From: Verrucomicrobiota bacterium
GTDB lineage: Bacteria; Verrucomicrobiota; Verrucomicrobiia; Methylacidiphilales; UBA1321
Assembly (NCBI GenBank): GCA_013285645.1
Contig: JABDHJ010000009.1
Location: 1 to 64,000, forward strand
DNA length: 64,000 nt
Direction: 5' to 3'
Positions 52,957-61,226 of the stretch are shown here, piece by piece. The notes beneath the pieces were generated by a model. It was not told where the DNA came from. It worked only from the letters and a program-made list of their open reading frames with translations, and did not search any database. How positions within the stretch are numbered: position 1 is the first letter of the stretch; every line of letters begins with the position of its first letter. The position numbers and the translations under genes were made by a program.

Positions 52957-54018
52957 TTACGCGAAGACGATGGCCACTTTGCCTGACTGGCCCTCGTCGG
53001 CGATCCGATAGGCCTCGGCCGCTTTTTCGAGCGGAAAACGATGCGTTACTGTCACGTCTGGATGCAAGTCCAAGCGAGAAAGACGTTCCGTCAATTCGGC
53101 CATGTGGCCAAGGCTGGTGACCCAGGAACCATAGAGCGTAATTTGAGGATGAATGAGATGAGGTGAGACGTCGAATTTGACGTCATTACCTTCGCCGACG
53201 AAACCGCAGCGACCCCATTGCCGCGTGCCTTTCAAGGCGAGCAGTCGGGCCGGGGCAGCGCCTGAACAATCGATGCTGACCTCGCAGCCTTTGCCGTTGG
53301 TCACGGTGAGAATTTTATCGAGCGCTTCGTCGTTGCTAAGTACGGCGTGGTCAATCAAGTTGAGCTTTTTCCCGAGAGCCAGTCGGTCCGCGCTGGTATC
53401 CACGGCCAAAATTTCGCGCGCGCCCAAGGCACGGCCCAGCATCGCAGCAGCCAGTCCCACCGGACCCAGCCCGACGACAAGCAGTCGATCCTGACCATTG
53501 ACTCGCATGCGGGTCAATGCCTCCCATGCAGTGCCAAAACCACAAGCCACGAGAGCTCCGTCGAGGTAGGTCAAATTATCCGGCAAATGAACGCAGGTAT
53601 TTTCTTCCGCCAGGAGATAAGGTGCATGGCCACCGTTGCGTTGCCAGCCGTAAGCGGCACGGACCTCATTGTGACAGGAAATCATGTAGCCCGATTTGCA
53701 ATCCTCGCAGCAACCGCAGCCGCTGATGTGATAAAGAATCACCCGGTCGCCAACTTTGAATTCCTTGCAACCAGCTCCGACTTCCACAATTTGTCCGCAC
53801 GGCTCATGGCCTGCGATCGTTCCAGGTTGATAACCTTCCGGTCCCTTTCCGAGATGGGCCCGGTAGATGGCCCGTATATCACTGCCGCAAATCGAACTGG
53901 CTTTCATTTGGATCAACACCTGGCCGTGGCCGGGCTTGGGAACGGGGAAATCGCGGAATTCCACGGTGCTGTTACCGGGAAGTACAACTCCGGTCATGGT
54001 GGTGGGTAGAGTAGTCAT
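52957..54018 (-). CDS. Zinc-dependent medium-chain alcohol dehydrogenase
   Basis: The 353-residue protein starts at ATG 54018. A longer reading from 54123 overlaps the AKR gene and adds 35 unlike residues. The catalytic Zn ligands are C44 (S-I-C-G-S-D) and H71-E72 (G-H-E). The structural Zn Cys set is C101, C104, C107 and C115. The NAD-binding V-V-G-L-G-P-V-G-L motif is followed by A-V-D-T-S, where the Asp points to NAD(H). The family oxidises alcohols, polyols or sugars. The gene starts 11 bases after the AKR stop and is 22 bases before the GHL6-like gene. In a deoxysugar route it may handle lactaldehyde/propanediol or the sugar itself. Confidence 0.92.
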   Translation of the reverse strand: MTTLPTTMTGVVLPGNSTVEFRDFPVPKPGHGQVLIQMKASSICGSDIRAIYRAHLGKGPEGYQPGTIAGHEPCGQIVEVGAGCKEFKVGDRVILYHISGCGCCEDCKSGYMISCHNEVRAAYGWQRNGGHAPYLLAEENTCVHLPDNLTYLDGALVACGFGTAWEALTRMRVNGQDRLLVVGLGPVGLAAAMLGRALGAREILAVDTSADRLALGKKLNLIDHAVLSNDEALDKILTVTNGKGCEVSIDCSGAAPARLLALKGTRQWGRCGFVGEGNDVKFDVSPHLIHPQITLYGSWVTSLGHMAELTERLSRLDLHPDVTVTHRFPLEKAAEAYRIADEGQSGKVAIVFA

Positions 54019-54029
54019 AAAATATAGTC

Positions 54030-55070
54030 TTAAGCAGGGGTGATTTTTCCGTCCAAGTCCCACAAGGCTTCCCAGGTCTGGTCCTCTTTCCAGAGAAAGA
54101 CCTGGCCTTTGATGAGACGGCAATTGCGGTCGATTTTGGCAATCGCCTGCATGTCCTGGGGAGTCAAAGGCTCGCTGATCACGGCCTTCAAGTTACTCAG
54201 GTAATTCTTGCAATTCACTGAAAAAGGAATCGGTAATTGTCCGCGCTGGATCGCCCATTTCAAGCAGACCGATGCAGGATGAACGTTGAGCCGCTGTGCG
54301 ATTTTGACGATTACGGGATCCTCGACATCGACCGTATCCTCCGTCGTGCGATCACGTTCCGGGCGTCCCGGCGAACCAATCGGGCTGTAACCGATGGGGA
54401 CGATGTCATGATCAGCCACGTATTGAAATAACTCAGGCTGTTGGAAATGGGGATGAAGTTCCATTTCATTGCAAGCAGGTTTGATCTTCGCGTCGCGCAG
54501 GAGCAGATCGAGCTTGGGTATCGTCATGTTGGAAGTACCGATGTGCCGCACCAAGCCCATTGCATGGAGCTTTTCCATCTGGCGCCACGTTTTCATGTAG
54601 CTCTCATGGACGTAGGAGGTAGCATCCGGATTGTGATAGTCGGGAGCGCACCCGGGAGGATGATAATTGGGAAAGGGCCAATGGATCAAATAGAGATCCA
54701 GATAGTCCAATTGTAAATCTTCCAGCGACTTCTTGCAGGAAGCGATCACGTCCTTTTCCGCATGTTTGTCATTCCAGAGTTTGGAAGTGATCCAGAGGTC
54801 TTCCCGGGGAACGCCTCCATCGATCATCTTGCGGAACGAATGCCCGATCAGGTGCTCGTTGCCGTAGACGGAAGCGCAGTCGAAATGGCGATAGCCCAGC
54901 CTTGCCGCATCCAGGACGGCATCGGCGATTTGCTGGCCGGTGACATGATCGGAACCGAAGGTGCCCAGGCCAATAACGGGTATTTTCGCCCCTGAAGCCA
55001 ATGTCTTGAACGGAACTTGCCGGGGATCGATGCCGTCTGAGGCTGGAGTAAAGGAAGGAGAGGTGGTCAT
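54030..55070 (-). CDS. Aldo/keto reductase
   Basis: This is a 346-residue NAD(P)-dependent enzyme with the complete catalytic tetrad: D64 (H-F-D), Y69 (S-V-Y-G-N-E), K97 (T-S-K-L-W) and H130 (L-I-H-W). The cofactor-end block [11 protein letters not shown] stands where 'P-K-S' usually does, so the NADP phosphate site is altered. The family reduces aldoses or oxidises sugars to lactones. It is the first enzyme gene of the operon downstream of the AraC regulator. Its promoter region carries two copies of the AGAATAGTCAT motif. A sugar dehydrogenase or reductase role in the same pathway as the ADH is inferred. Confidence 0.92.
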   Translation of the reverse strand: MTTSPSFTPASDGIDPRQVPFKTLASGAKIPVIGLGTFGSDHVTGQQIADAVLDAARLGYRHFDCASVYGNEHLIGHSFRKMIDGGVPREDLWITSKLWNDKHAEKDVIASCKKSLEDLQLDYLDLYLIHWPFPNYHPPGCAPDYHNPDATSYVHESYMKTWRQMEKLHAMGLVRHIGTSNMTIPKLDLLLRDAKIKPACNEMELHPHFQQPELFQYVADHDIVPIGYSPIGSPGRPERDRTTEDTVDVEDPVIVKIAQRLNVHPASVCLKWAIQRGQLPIPFSVNCKNYLSNLKAVISEPLTPQDMQAIAKIDRNCRLIKGQVFLWKEDQTWEALWDLDGKITPA

Positions 55071-55179
55071 TTGATTGATGGAGCCTTTTCCGGAAGTTCC
55101 AGAATCAAGAAGGTCGGGTTAATTTATTCGACGCTTCTCCGGCTCGGGGTTGGGAAAGAGTACCCGTCAGATCATGTCT

Positions 55180-55194
55180 CTAGAATAGTCATTC
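55180..55194 (+). promoter_or_regulatory. Candidate AraC-regulator site, copy 1
   Basis: CTAGAATAGTCATTC matches the copy before the AraC gene (56121-56135) at 12 of 15 positions. It shares an exact 11-base core AGAATAGTCAT. It lies 110 bases before the aldo/keto reductase gene and forms an inverted pair with 55204-55218 around a short gap. Confidence 0.45.
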
Positions 55195-55203
55195 TTGCGC
55201 TTT

Positions 55204-55218
55204 ACATGACGATTCTTG
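55204..55218 (-). promoter_or_regulatory. Candidate AraC-regulator site, copy 2 (inverted)
   Basis: On the minus strand this is CAAGAATCGTCATGT, 14 of 15 positions identical to 56121-56135. It lies 134 bases before the aldo/keto reductase start and 8 bases beyond the end of the AraC gene. Confidence 0.45.
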
Positions 55219-55225
55219 ACTTGAG

Positions 55226-56107
55226 CTATTTTGAAACCCGTCCGCGCAGACGTCTGAAATTACTGGGAGAGGTTCCCTGCAACCGCTTGAAAACGCGGGA
55301 AAAATGAAAGGGGTCGCTGAAGCCCAGGCGGTAGCCGACTTCCTTGGTCAGCAGTTCCGTTCCCAAGAGGAGATCGACGGCGCGATTGATCTTAAGCCGG
55401 AGGAGATGCTGATAAGGAGTCGTGTTGGCAAAACGCTGAAAGACGCGACACAATGTTTCGGGAGTGATTCCCAGATTTTTGGCCGCAGCTTCCGAGGTGG
55501 GGAGAGTTTCGTAATTCTTGTCGAAAAACGCCCTGGCTTTTAAATAGAACTCCAGCGCCATGGAGGTTCCGTGATGAGAAGTATACTCGACGCATTCGGG
55601 AAGCTTTTGGAAAAGGAGCCGAAGATAATTCAGGGCGATGGCCTCGGAGAATTTTGAATGCCGATTTCCTTCCGTGATCATGTGATCGAGAATTTCCTGC
55701 AGTTCCAAGGGATAAAGCGCATGACGGACCTGGCCGGAACGCAAAGGGACGGATGATAAAAGGTGGTGCGCCTCCCGACCGGCGAAATCGACGAAATACT
55801 TCACCAGGGGGCGTTCGGAATCGGTGGTGATTTCATGGGACACATCCGGCCCATAGCTAAACAACGTGCCTACGTTCAGCCGAAACCGCTGTCCTTTGAG
55901 TATCAACCAGCCTTCTCCCTGGACGACCAATTCAACGGCCAGCCATGGAAAGGTGCTCCGGGTGACCGCATAATCGGGTCGGCAGTTTTCGCGTCCCACG
56001 CACATGACCTCCAGCGCTGACGACTTCCTTCGCCGCTCCGGGCAGTAGTAGGAGGCCTCGGTTATCTGGGTTGAAAGCAGACTGGGAGCAAAGGATCGGG
56101 TTGCCAT
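55226..56107 (-). CDS. AraC-family transcription regulator
   Basis: This is a 293-residue regulator. The N-terminal domain (about 40-150) is cupin-like, with V-V-Q-G-E-G-W-L-I-L-K-G, F-R-L-N-V-G-T-L-F-S-Y-G-P and Y-F-V-D-F-A-G. The C-terminal double helix-turn-helix (about 190-290) has T-S-E-A-A-A-K-N-L-G-I-T-P-E-T-L-C-R-V-F-Q-R and V-G-Y-R-L-G-F-S-D-P-F-H-F-S-R-V-F-K, the standard AraC signature. Such proteins usually activate sugar operons when their ligand binds. It lies upstream of, and in the same direction as, the aldo/keto reductase operon. One candidate site lies just before its own start, so autoregulation is likely. Confidence 0.92.
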   Translation of the reverse strand: MATRSFAPSLLSTQITEASYYCPERRRKSSALEVMCVGRENCRPDYAVTRSTFPWLAVELVVQGEGWLILKGQRFRLNVGTLFSYGPDVSHEITTDSERPLVKYFVDFAGREAHHLLSSVPLRSGQVRHALYPLELQEILDHMITEGNRHSKFSEAIALNYLRLLFQKLPECVEYTSHHGTSMALEFYLKARAFFDKNYETLPTSEAAAKNLGITPETLCRVFQRFANTTPYQHLLRLKINRAVDLLLGTELLTKEVGYRLGFSDPFHFSRVFKRLQGTSPSNFRRLRGRVSK

Positions 56108-56421
56108 ACGATGTCAAGATCAAGAATAGTCATGTCCAGTGGCAAACGCCTATCTGATTTACAACCTGCCAGGAAGAGGAATCGTGGGCGTGCTATCCCT
56201 TGGACCTTTGTTTCCGCCCTCTTTTCCCTAGTAGCTTGCCATGGCGCCGAGGGCGGTGGTTCTTAATTCAACTTCCACTGGGGATTCCTCGATGCCTCTT
56301 TTTACGGCTTCATTGAGAATCGCTTCCGTGGCGGTTAAGCGGGAAAGACTTGATGTCTCTTTCAGCGGGCAGACTGCGCGACCTCCATGAGGTAGCGTGC
56401 AAAATGTAGGGCGAATAATCT
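56108..56421. other. Intergenic region between nucleosidase and AraC genes
   Basis: This is a 314-base stretch. It carries a candidate AraC-regulator site at 56121-56135. A minus-strand frame stays open from about 56424 to a stop at 56228, but it has no start codon outside the nucleosidase gene and no recognisable product. I see no convincing gene, terminator or repeat. Confidence 0.5.
56121..56135 (+). promoter_or_regulatory. Candidate AraC-regulator site, copy 3
   Basis: CAAGAATAGTCATGT lies 13 bases before the AraC-family start codon (56107, minus strand). It shares 14 of 15 positions with the inverted copy at 55204-55218. The position would suit negative autoregulation. Confidence 0.45.
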
Positions 56422-57336
56422 CTACGGAGATGTTGCTTTGGGAAGTTCCAGCAATGTCTTGGCGGTGACGATGGCCGCATTCTTCGCCGCGAGTTCCAGG
56501 TATTTTCTCGTCTCGACAGGGCCAGCCTGGCCACCCGCGAGATCACAGAGGCCTCGGACGATCAAGACAGGAACGTGATTGACCCAGCAGACTTGGGCGA
56601 TGGCGGTCGATTCCATGTCGTGGCCGTTGACGTGCCAGGTCTCATAGGCGAAGGAGCGGAACTTGGCGTTATCGAGGAAGACAGGACCGCTCATGCCGCC
56701 GCCGCCAACGATGACTTGCGCGGCTCCGCCGTTGCCGCCCTCAATCTTGACTATCGTTGCCGCGCGAGAGGCGGCGTCGAGCAAGCCGGGATCAGCCGGG
56801 AACGCGTGCAAATCCTCGGGTTCCGACATTCCCTCCCGGACGACGGAGACGTCGTTGGGATAAATCTCGTAATAGTGCCCATACTTCGGCGTCCACCAAG
56901 TCGGAAGGATATGCTTGTCGGGATGCTCGGGATCCGGGTTCGCCCAGATCGATTCCATTTGGTGGATCCACTCGGCGGGAATGATGACGTCGCCGGGATG
57001 CAGGTTCGGATTGATTCCCCCCGCGATGCCGCAGAAGACAACGGCGTCGGCATGGAAGCGGTCGATGATGAGTTGCGTGTTCATCGCGGCGTTGACCATG
57101 CTCTGCCCGGTGAGACCGAAGATAAAGTGGTGGCCATGGATATCGACCTCATCGAAATGAGTCCCATTGATCGTCGAGGTCTTGAGCGCCGATCCCTCTG
57201 GGACCATTTGCGCCTCGATCGCCTTCAACTCGGGTTTGAACGCGGAGAGGACGGCGATGCGTTGTGGCTCCGCGGCAAGAGCGGGAACGACGGCTAGAAC
57301 AAGACAGAGCAGGAGAGGGGATAATAGAGATTTCAC
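56422..57336 (-). CDS. Exported 5'-methylthioadenosine/S-adenosylhomocysteine nucleosidase-like protein
   Basis: This is a 304-residue protein with a signal peptide (about residues 1-22, ending L-A-A). It is followed by a PNP/UDP phosphorylase-type fold: I-A-V-L-S-A-F-K-P-E (Glu36 near the usual first catalytic Glu), V-V-F-C-G-I-A-G-G-I-N, G-D-V-I-I-P, D-M-E-S-T-A (Glu at the ribose-binding site) and R-G-L-C-D-L-A-G-G, with Asp at the purine N7 site. The cytoplasmic nucleosidases (Pfs/MTAN) release adenine from MTA or SAH. A periplasmic version would act on nucleosides in that compartment, and the base and substrate are not proven. It is alone on its transcript. Confidence 0.8.
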   Translation of the reverse strand: MKSLLSPLLLCLVLAVVPALAAEPQRIAVLSAFKPELKAIEAQMVPEGSALKTSTINGTHFDEVDIHGHHFIFGLTGQSMVNAAMNTQLIIDRFHADAVVFCGIAGGINPNLHPGDVIIPAEWIHQMESIWANPDPEHPDKHILPTWWTPKYGHYYEIYPNDVSVVREGMSEPEDLHAFPADPGLLDAASRAATIVKIEGGNGGAAQVIVGGGGMSGPVFLDNAKFRSFAYETWHVNGHDMESTAIAQVCWVNHVPVLIVRGLCDLAGGQAGPVETRKYLELAAKNAAIVTAKTLLELPKATSP

Positions 57337-57479
57337 GAGCAGGGGGATGATGTAACCGGGAACGTTCCAAGTCGAATACTCTTACGCGCATTCACGGCCC
57401 GGATGATAGACGCGTCTGGCTCCGGGCCCCTGATGATGTCGTCAATTTACCTTGTTTTGTGGTCACGCCGATCTACTGA

Positions 57480-59042
57480 ATGAATTGGCGAATGAATTCT
57501 CACCTCATTGCAGGCGTGGTCTACATTCTCGGCGCAGTGGCGTTGGGCGCAACTCCGTTGGATGACAAGATCAAGACCTTCGAGGCCGCAGTGAAGGTTT
57601 CGCCACGGGTGAGCAGCAATTTATCCTACGGCCATATAACCATCTTGGGTCGAGATATGACTATCGAAGATTTGGACCTAGCGGTTCAGCACGGTGGCAA
57701 CACAGAGACTATTGAAGGAATCGTGACCCGGTTGATGGCAACTCATTCATCCGACAAGGTTCAGCAAACGGGCGATGATCTCGTGCAGGAACTGGAAGCG
57801 CAAAGGAAAACACAGGCAGACGCGTTCGAGGCCAAGGCCGATGCTGTTCTGGCCAAAGTGCAGGATGCGCTCACCCAGGCAAAAAAAACGACCGATCTCG
57901 ACCAGGCGTTAAAGGATTTACAAACCCTGCAGCCGACGCCCGGAGCGCCCGGTTATGAGGCATCTCCTGCATTGGCGGGAAAAATCAACGCGACGTTTCA
58001 ATTCGTGACGCAATGGCAGGACTACCTGTCAGCAATGAGCAGCGGAAACATGCAGCAGGCGCAAAATAATCTGCGCATGATTTTGGAAAACCGGCAGATT
58101 GATGCACCGATTTTTTTTCCACGATCTGAAATATTAGCACGACTGGTGGAGGCGAGCGGGGGGAATCCCAATCCGCCGAATGTGGCCTCGAGTCCCACGG
58201 CGACCGTAACAGATCCGGACATCATTTTGGCCAAGATCAAGCAGCCGGATGACTTCCAAAAGATGCTGCCCGAATTAGCCCGCGTTCCCGGGCCCAATCC
58301 CCAGACACCATGGGATTGGTCATGGCTGGCCTCCATGGATAAAACGCGATTGGATGCCGTCGCTGGCCTACCCGTGAGCTTAAACTTTCAGAGCTACCTG
58401 AATGGCCCCTATTGGGGAGACAACATCAGCAGGATTGTCGCCATGGAGCTCCTTGCTTCGTTACCTTATTATTTCGGGACCGATGTATCGGATCCACCCA
58501 AGCCAAATGAAACCGTAAGCGACTATCTCGAGCGACTAAGCGGGGATGCTGAGACTGCTGGTAACCTGGCCTTATTGCAGAGGGTCATTGCCGTCAAGGT
58601 GGCGCTGGTTAATCCGGGAAGAAATGTTATGTCAGGAGGAACTCCGCAATTTTTGGCGGGATTGAGCCAGGAGGCCGCAGGGCAATTCGCCCCAGCGGTC
58701 GTCTCTTACGAGAATGCCCTGAAAAACGTGGAGAATTCCCTGCCTGTTCATATCGTGGGAGAGCGGTTGGCAGCGATCCAGAAGGAGCACCCGGACGAAT
58801 TTGAAAAGGGGATGGCGAGTTTCACCGCGCCACCGCCACCGATCAATCTGTGGCCTGGCTACGGCATCCCTCCATGGAATCGGCCCGGCATTCCGGGCAT
58901 GCCCGGGTATCAGGGGCCCAATCCTGTCACCGTTTTACCGATTCCGATGGCGATTTCCATTCCGGCCCGGGCGACGGCATCGCCCGATTCGAAAACAGAT
59001 GCGAATCCCGTTAATCCAAGCCCCCAACCTGTCCCCAAATAA
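57480..59042 (+). CDS. Exported coiled-coil-containing protein, paralogue 1
   Basis: This is a 520-residue protein with a signal peptide (about residues 1-24, cut before T-P-L-D-D-K). An ATG at 57492 is an equal alternative start. It has a helical, Ala/Lys/Gln-rich segment at about 95-160, a Q-W-Q-D-Y-L-S-A-M-S-S-G-N-M-Q-Q-A block with P-R-S-E-I-L-A-R, then F-L-A-G-L-S-Q-E-A-A-G-Q-F-A-P-A-V-V-S-Y-E-N-A-L, a TPR-like helix. The proline-rich tail ends in N-P-S-P-Q-P-V-P-K. No known family is recognised. The next gene is a clear paralogue 15 bases downstream. Confidence 0.75.
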   Translation: MNWRMNSHLIAGVVYILGAVALGATPLDDKIKTFEAAVKVSPRVSSNLSYGHITILGRDMTIEDLDLAVQHGGNTETIEGIVTRLMATHSSDKVQQTGDDLVQELEAQRKTQADAFEAKADAVLAKVQDALTQAKKTTDLDQALKDLQTLQPTPGAPGYEASPALAGKINATFQFVTQWQDYLSAMSSGNMQQAQNNLRMILENRQIDAPIFFPRSEILARLVEASGGNPNPPNVASSPTATVTDPDIILAKIKQPDDFQKMLPELARVPGPNPQTPWDWSWLASMDKTRLDAVAGLPVSLNFQSYLNGPYWGDNISRIVAMELLASLPYYFGTDVSDPPKPNETVSDYLERLSGDAETAGNLALLQRVIAVKVALVNPGRNVMSGGTPQFLAGLSQEAAGQFAPAVVSYENALKNVENSLPVHIVGERLAAIQKEHPDEFEKGMASFTAPPPPINLWPGYGIPPWNRPGIPGMPGYQGPNPVTVLPIPMAISIPARATASPDSKTDANPVNPSPQPVPK

Positions 59043-59057
59043 AGTGAACCGATTCCC

Positions 59058-60554
59058 ATGAAAAATCTCTGGATACTCTGTCTTGCCGTTGCCCTTGGCT
59101 TCACTGCGCACGCGACTCCCTTGGACGATAAGATGAAAAATTTTGCCGATGCGCTCAACGCTTCGGCTGCCGCCAAACCGGATGCGAATCCCATGATGGC
59201 GGAGAGGATACCGGCCATGATGGCGCAATTGGATTCTTCCCTGGGAGCGCAGGGAGGCGAGGCGAATATGGAGGCGATGATCAAGCAGATCATGGCGACA
59301 AATCCCGCCCCCGCCGTGCAGGAAACTGGAAAAGCTTTGATCGCTGAGTTGGACGCGAGGCAGAAGGCCCGGGTGGATGAGTTGACGGCCAAGGTGAATG
59401 CGGTACTGACACCGATTCCTGAAGTCCTGATCAAGGCACAGAAGCCTCAAGACGTCGATGGAGTCCTTGGCGACTTGCAAAAAACACAAGCACCTCGAGG
59501 TGGGATGTATGGCGGCGATCAAGATTCGCAGGTGCAGATGAACCGGATAAACTCAGCCTATCAATTTGTGGCCCAATGGCAGGATTATTTGTCTGCCCGC
59601 AATAATGGCAATATTCAAGAGGCCCAAAATTCGCTGCGCAATCTTTTGAATTCTCGCCAGCCCGGTGATGTCATTCTGGTTCCCCGCTCGGAAATTCTGG
59701 CCCGGACGGCAGCGCTCGTCAGTCCGACAAAACCGGGGCCGGCTGGGACTCCTCCTGTCGCTGTTTCAAACCAGGACCAGTTAGTCTCGCTCCTGGATGG
59801 AATAAAAACCTTGGATGACATCGATGAAGCACTGAAAAAAATCAGGACACTTCCCAACATCAATTACGATGCCGGTGGACTGGCTCAGCTCGGTGGTCTT
59901 TATGCCAACGCAAAAAACGGGCTCCCCGTTACGTTCGACCTGGCGCCCGTCAACGGCTCGAATGCGAATTCCCTTCCGGAATTTGCGCGCATCCGGGCGA
60001 TGGTGATCATGTATCTTCTTCCACGTTATATCGGAAGCGGCGCTTTCCCGACCAACCCCAATGAGACCGTGAACGATTATCTGACACGGTCTATAGATGC
60101 ATTTGAAACCAAGCAAGACTGGGTTTCCCTCCAACGGCTTATTGAGGCTCAAACCAAGATCACAGGTGCCAATGCTTATTCTGCTGGAATCCGTAGTTTT
60201 CTCGCGGGATTGAATCAGGAAATGGCCGGACAATATACCCAGGCCGTTACTTCCTACCAAAGCGCATTAGCTAATCCGGATGATTATCTGCCGGCTAAAT
60301 TAATTGGGGATAAGCTGGCCGCCATCAAGAAGGATCATCCTGCCGAGTTTGAGGCAGGGATGAAAAACATTCTTAATCCCCCGACGCCGGTTTATATGAA
60401 TCCGTACTGGCCAAGGGTTGGTATTCCCGTTGGTTATCCCATGCCTGTCGCAGGTCCTGGAGGGACGAACGCTGCACCAGTTGTGCCAACTCCGCCGTCT
60501 CCTCCGGCGAGCACCAATGCGGTTCCGGTCGCTCCAGCACCTCCTCCGAAATAA
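59058..60554 (+). CDS. Exported coiled-coil-containing protein, paralogue 2
   Basis: This is a 498-residue protein with a signal peptide (about residues 1-20, cut before T-P-L-D-D-K). Shared blocks with paralogue 1 include T-P-L-D-D-K, Q-F-V-x-Q-W-Q-D-Y-L-S-A, P-R-S-E-I-L-A-R and F-L-A-G-L-x-Q-E, so a tandem duplication is clear. The divergent part is the middle. The tail is rich in Pro, Ala and Val. Export and a structural or scaffold role are inferred from composition; no enzyme motif is seen. A strong terminator follows 36 bases after the stop. Confidence 0.75.
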   Translation: MKNLWILCLAVALGFTAHATPLDDKMKNFADALNASAAAKPDANPMMAERIPAMMAQLDSSLGAQGGEANMEAMIKQIMATNPAPAVQETGKALIAELDARQKARVDELTAKVNAVLTPIPEVLIKAQKPQDVDGVLGDLQKTQAPRGGMYGGDQDSQVQMNRINSAYQFVAQWQDYLSARNNGNIQEAQNSLRNLLNSRQPGDVILVPRSEILARTAALVSPTKPGPAGTPPVAVSNQDQLVSLLDGIKTLDDIDEALKKIRTLPNINYDAGGLAQLGGLYANAKNGLPVTFDLAPVNGSNANSLPEFARIRAMVIMYLLPRYIGSGAFPTNPNETVNDYLTRSIDAFETKQDWVSLQRLIEAQTKITGANAYSAGIRSFLAGLNQEMAGQYTQAVTSYQSALANPDDYLPAKLIGDKLAAIKKDHPAEFEAGMKNILNPPTPVYMNPYWPRVGIPVGYPMPVAGPGGTNAAPVVPTPPSPPASTNAVPVAPAPPPK

Positions 60555-60590
60555 GACCGAATATCAGGCTCGACCAGGCCACTTAGACAT

Positions 60591-60626
60591 AAAAAAGCCG
60601 CCGATCATCTGATCGGCGGCTTTTTT
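60591..60626. terminator. Two-way rho-independent terminator
   Basis: GCCGCCGATCA (60597-60607) pairs perfectly with TGATCGGCGGC (60610-60620) around two bases. An A-run lies before and a T-run after. It sits between convergent genes and can end transcription from both sides. Confidence 0.93.
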
Positions 60627-60642
60627 GTTGAAGGTGAAAGAA

Positions 60643-61068
60643 TTAGTGGGTTGCAGGCGTGGCCGCAGGAGTCGTCGCGGTCTTCGTGGTGGGCTTTGCG
60701 CCTGTATTGAGCGTGACGGCTGCCATCTTGCCGGAAGCATCCACGATGAAGGAACCACCGACTTTGTCGCCGACCTTGAAATCAGCCAGGGTGGCGATCT
60801 TACCGTCCTTCTTGATCTTGGTCGCGGAGGTGATGGACAAGGTCTTGGGGGCTTCTGTCTTGTTCCCGATGGTGACCGTGTTGGCGGTCGCATCGACAGC
60901 CGTCAAGATACCAGAGTATTTGGTCTTCTTGGCAGCAGCCGGGGCCGCTGTCGACGCAGCCGTCGTGGTGGCAGCGGCGGGGGTTTGGGCCTGAACGGAA
61001 ACGGGAACGCCGGCCAGAGCAAGACCCAGGATGGCCGCGAGGGCCGTGATCGGTAGAGTAATTTTCAT
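60643..61068 (-). CDS. Small exported protein with OB-like (DUF5666-type) domain
   Basis: This is a 141-residue protein with a signal peptide (about residues 1-27, ending V-Q-A). A linker of mostly Ala and Thr (about 28-50) follows, and then one compact beta domain: Y-S-G-I-L-T-A-V-D-A-T-A-N-T-V-T-I-G-N, I-T-S-A-T-K-I-K-K-D-G-K, and A-T-L-A-D-F-K-V-G-D-K-V-G-G-S-F. The 'G-x-V/L-x-A-V-D-x-x-x-x-x-x-T-V' plus 'L-x-D-x-K-V-G-D-x-V' layout is that of DUF5666-type small beta barrels. The tail is Thr/Ala/Pro-rich. Its role is unknown; such proteins are often abundant periplasmic or envelope proteins. Confidence 0.7.
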   Translation of the reverse strand: MKITLPITALAAILGLALAGVPVSVQAQTPAAATTTAASTAAPAAAKKTKYSGILTAVDATANTVTIGNKTEAPKTLSITSATKIKKDGKIATLADFKVGDKVGGSFIVDASGKMAAVTLNTGAKPTTKTATTPAATPATH

Positions 61069-61226
61069 TAGGGACGTTTGACGTAAGACCTCATCACAAC
61101 CTTCAAACTTTTTGCAATTATTTATAGATTGTTATGTCCCAGAGGAGATATTGGTAAAGTCCTCCTCCAAGCTCAGGATGACGGAATTTCAAAAGCACAC
61201 CCCTTTTGCAGAGATCTCTTTAAGGA

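Noticed and set aside
55071-55307. Plus-strand 78-codon frame before the aldo/keto reductase gene
   Set aside because: It overlaps the end of the AraC-family gene and has no ribosome-binding site or recognisable product. The intergenic part is better explained by the regulator sites.
56228-56424. Minus-strand open stretch after the nucleosidase gene with a fairly protein-like reading
   Set aside because: It has no start codon of its own, continues as a shadow frame of the nucleosidase gene, and an open run of about 65 codons is expected by chance in this base composition.
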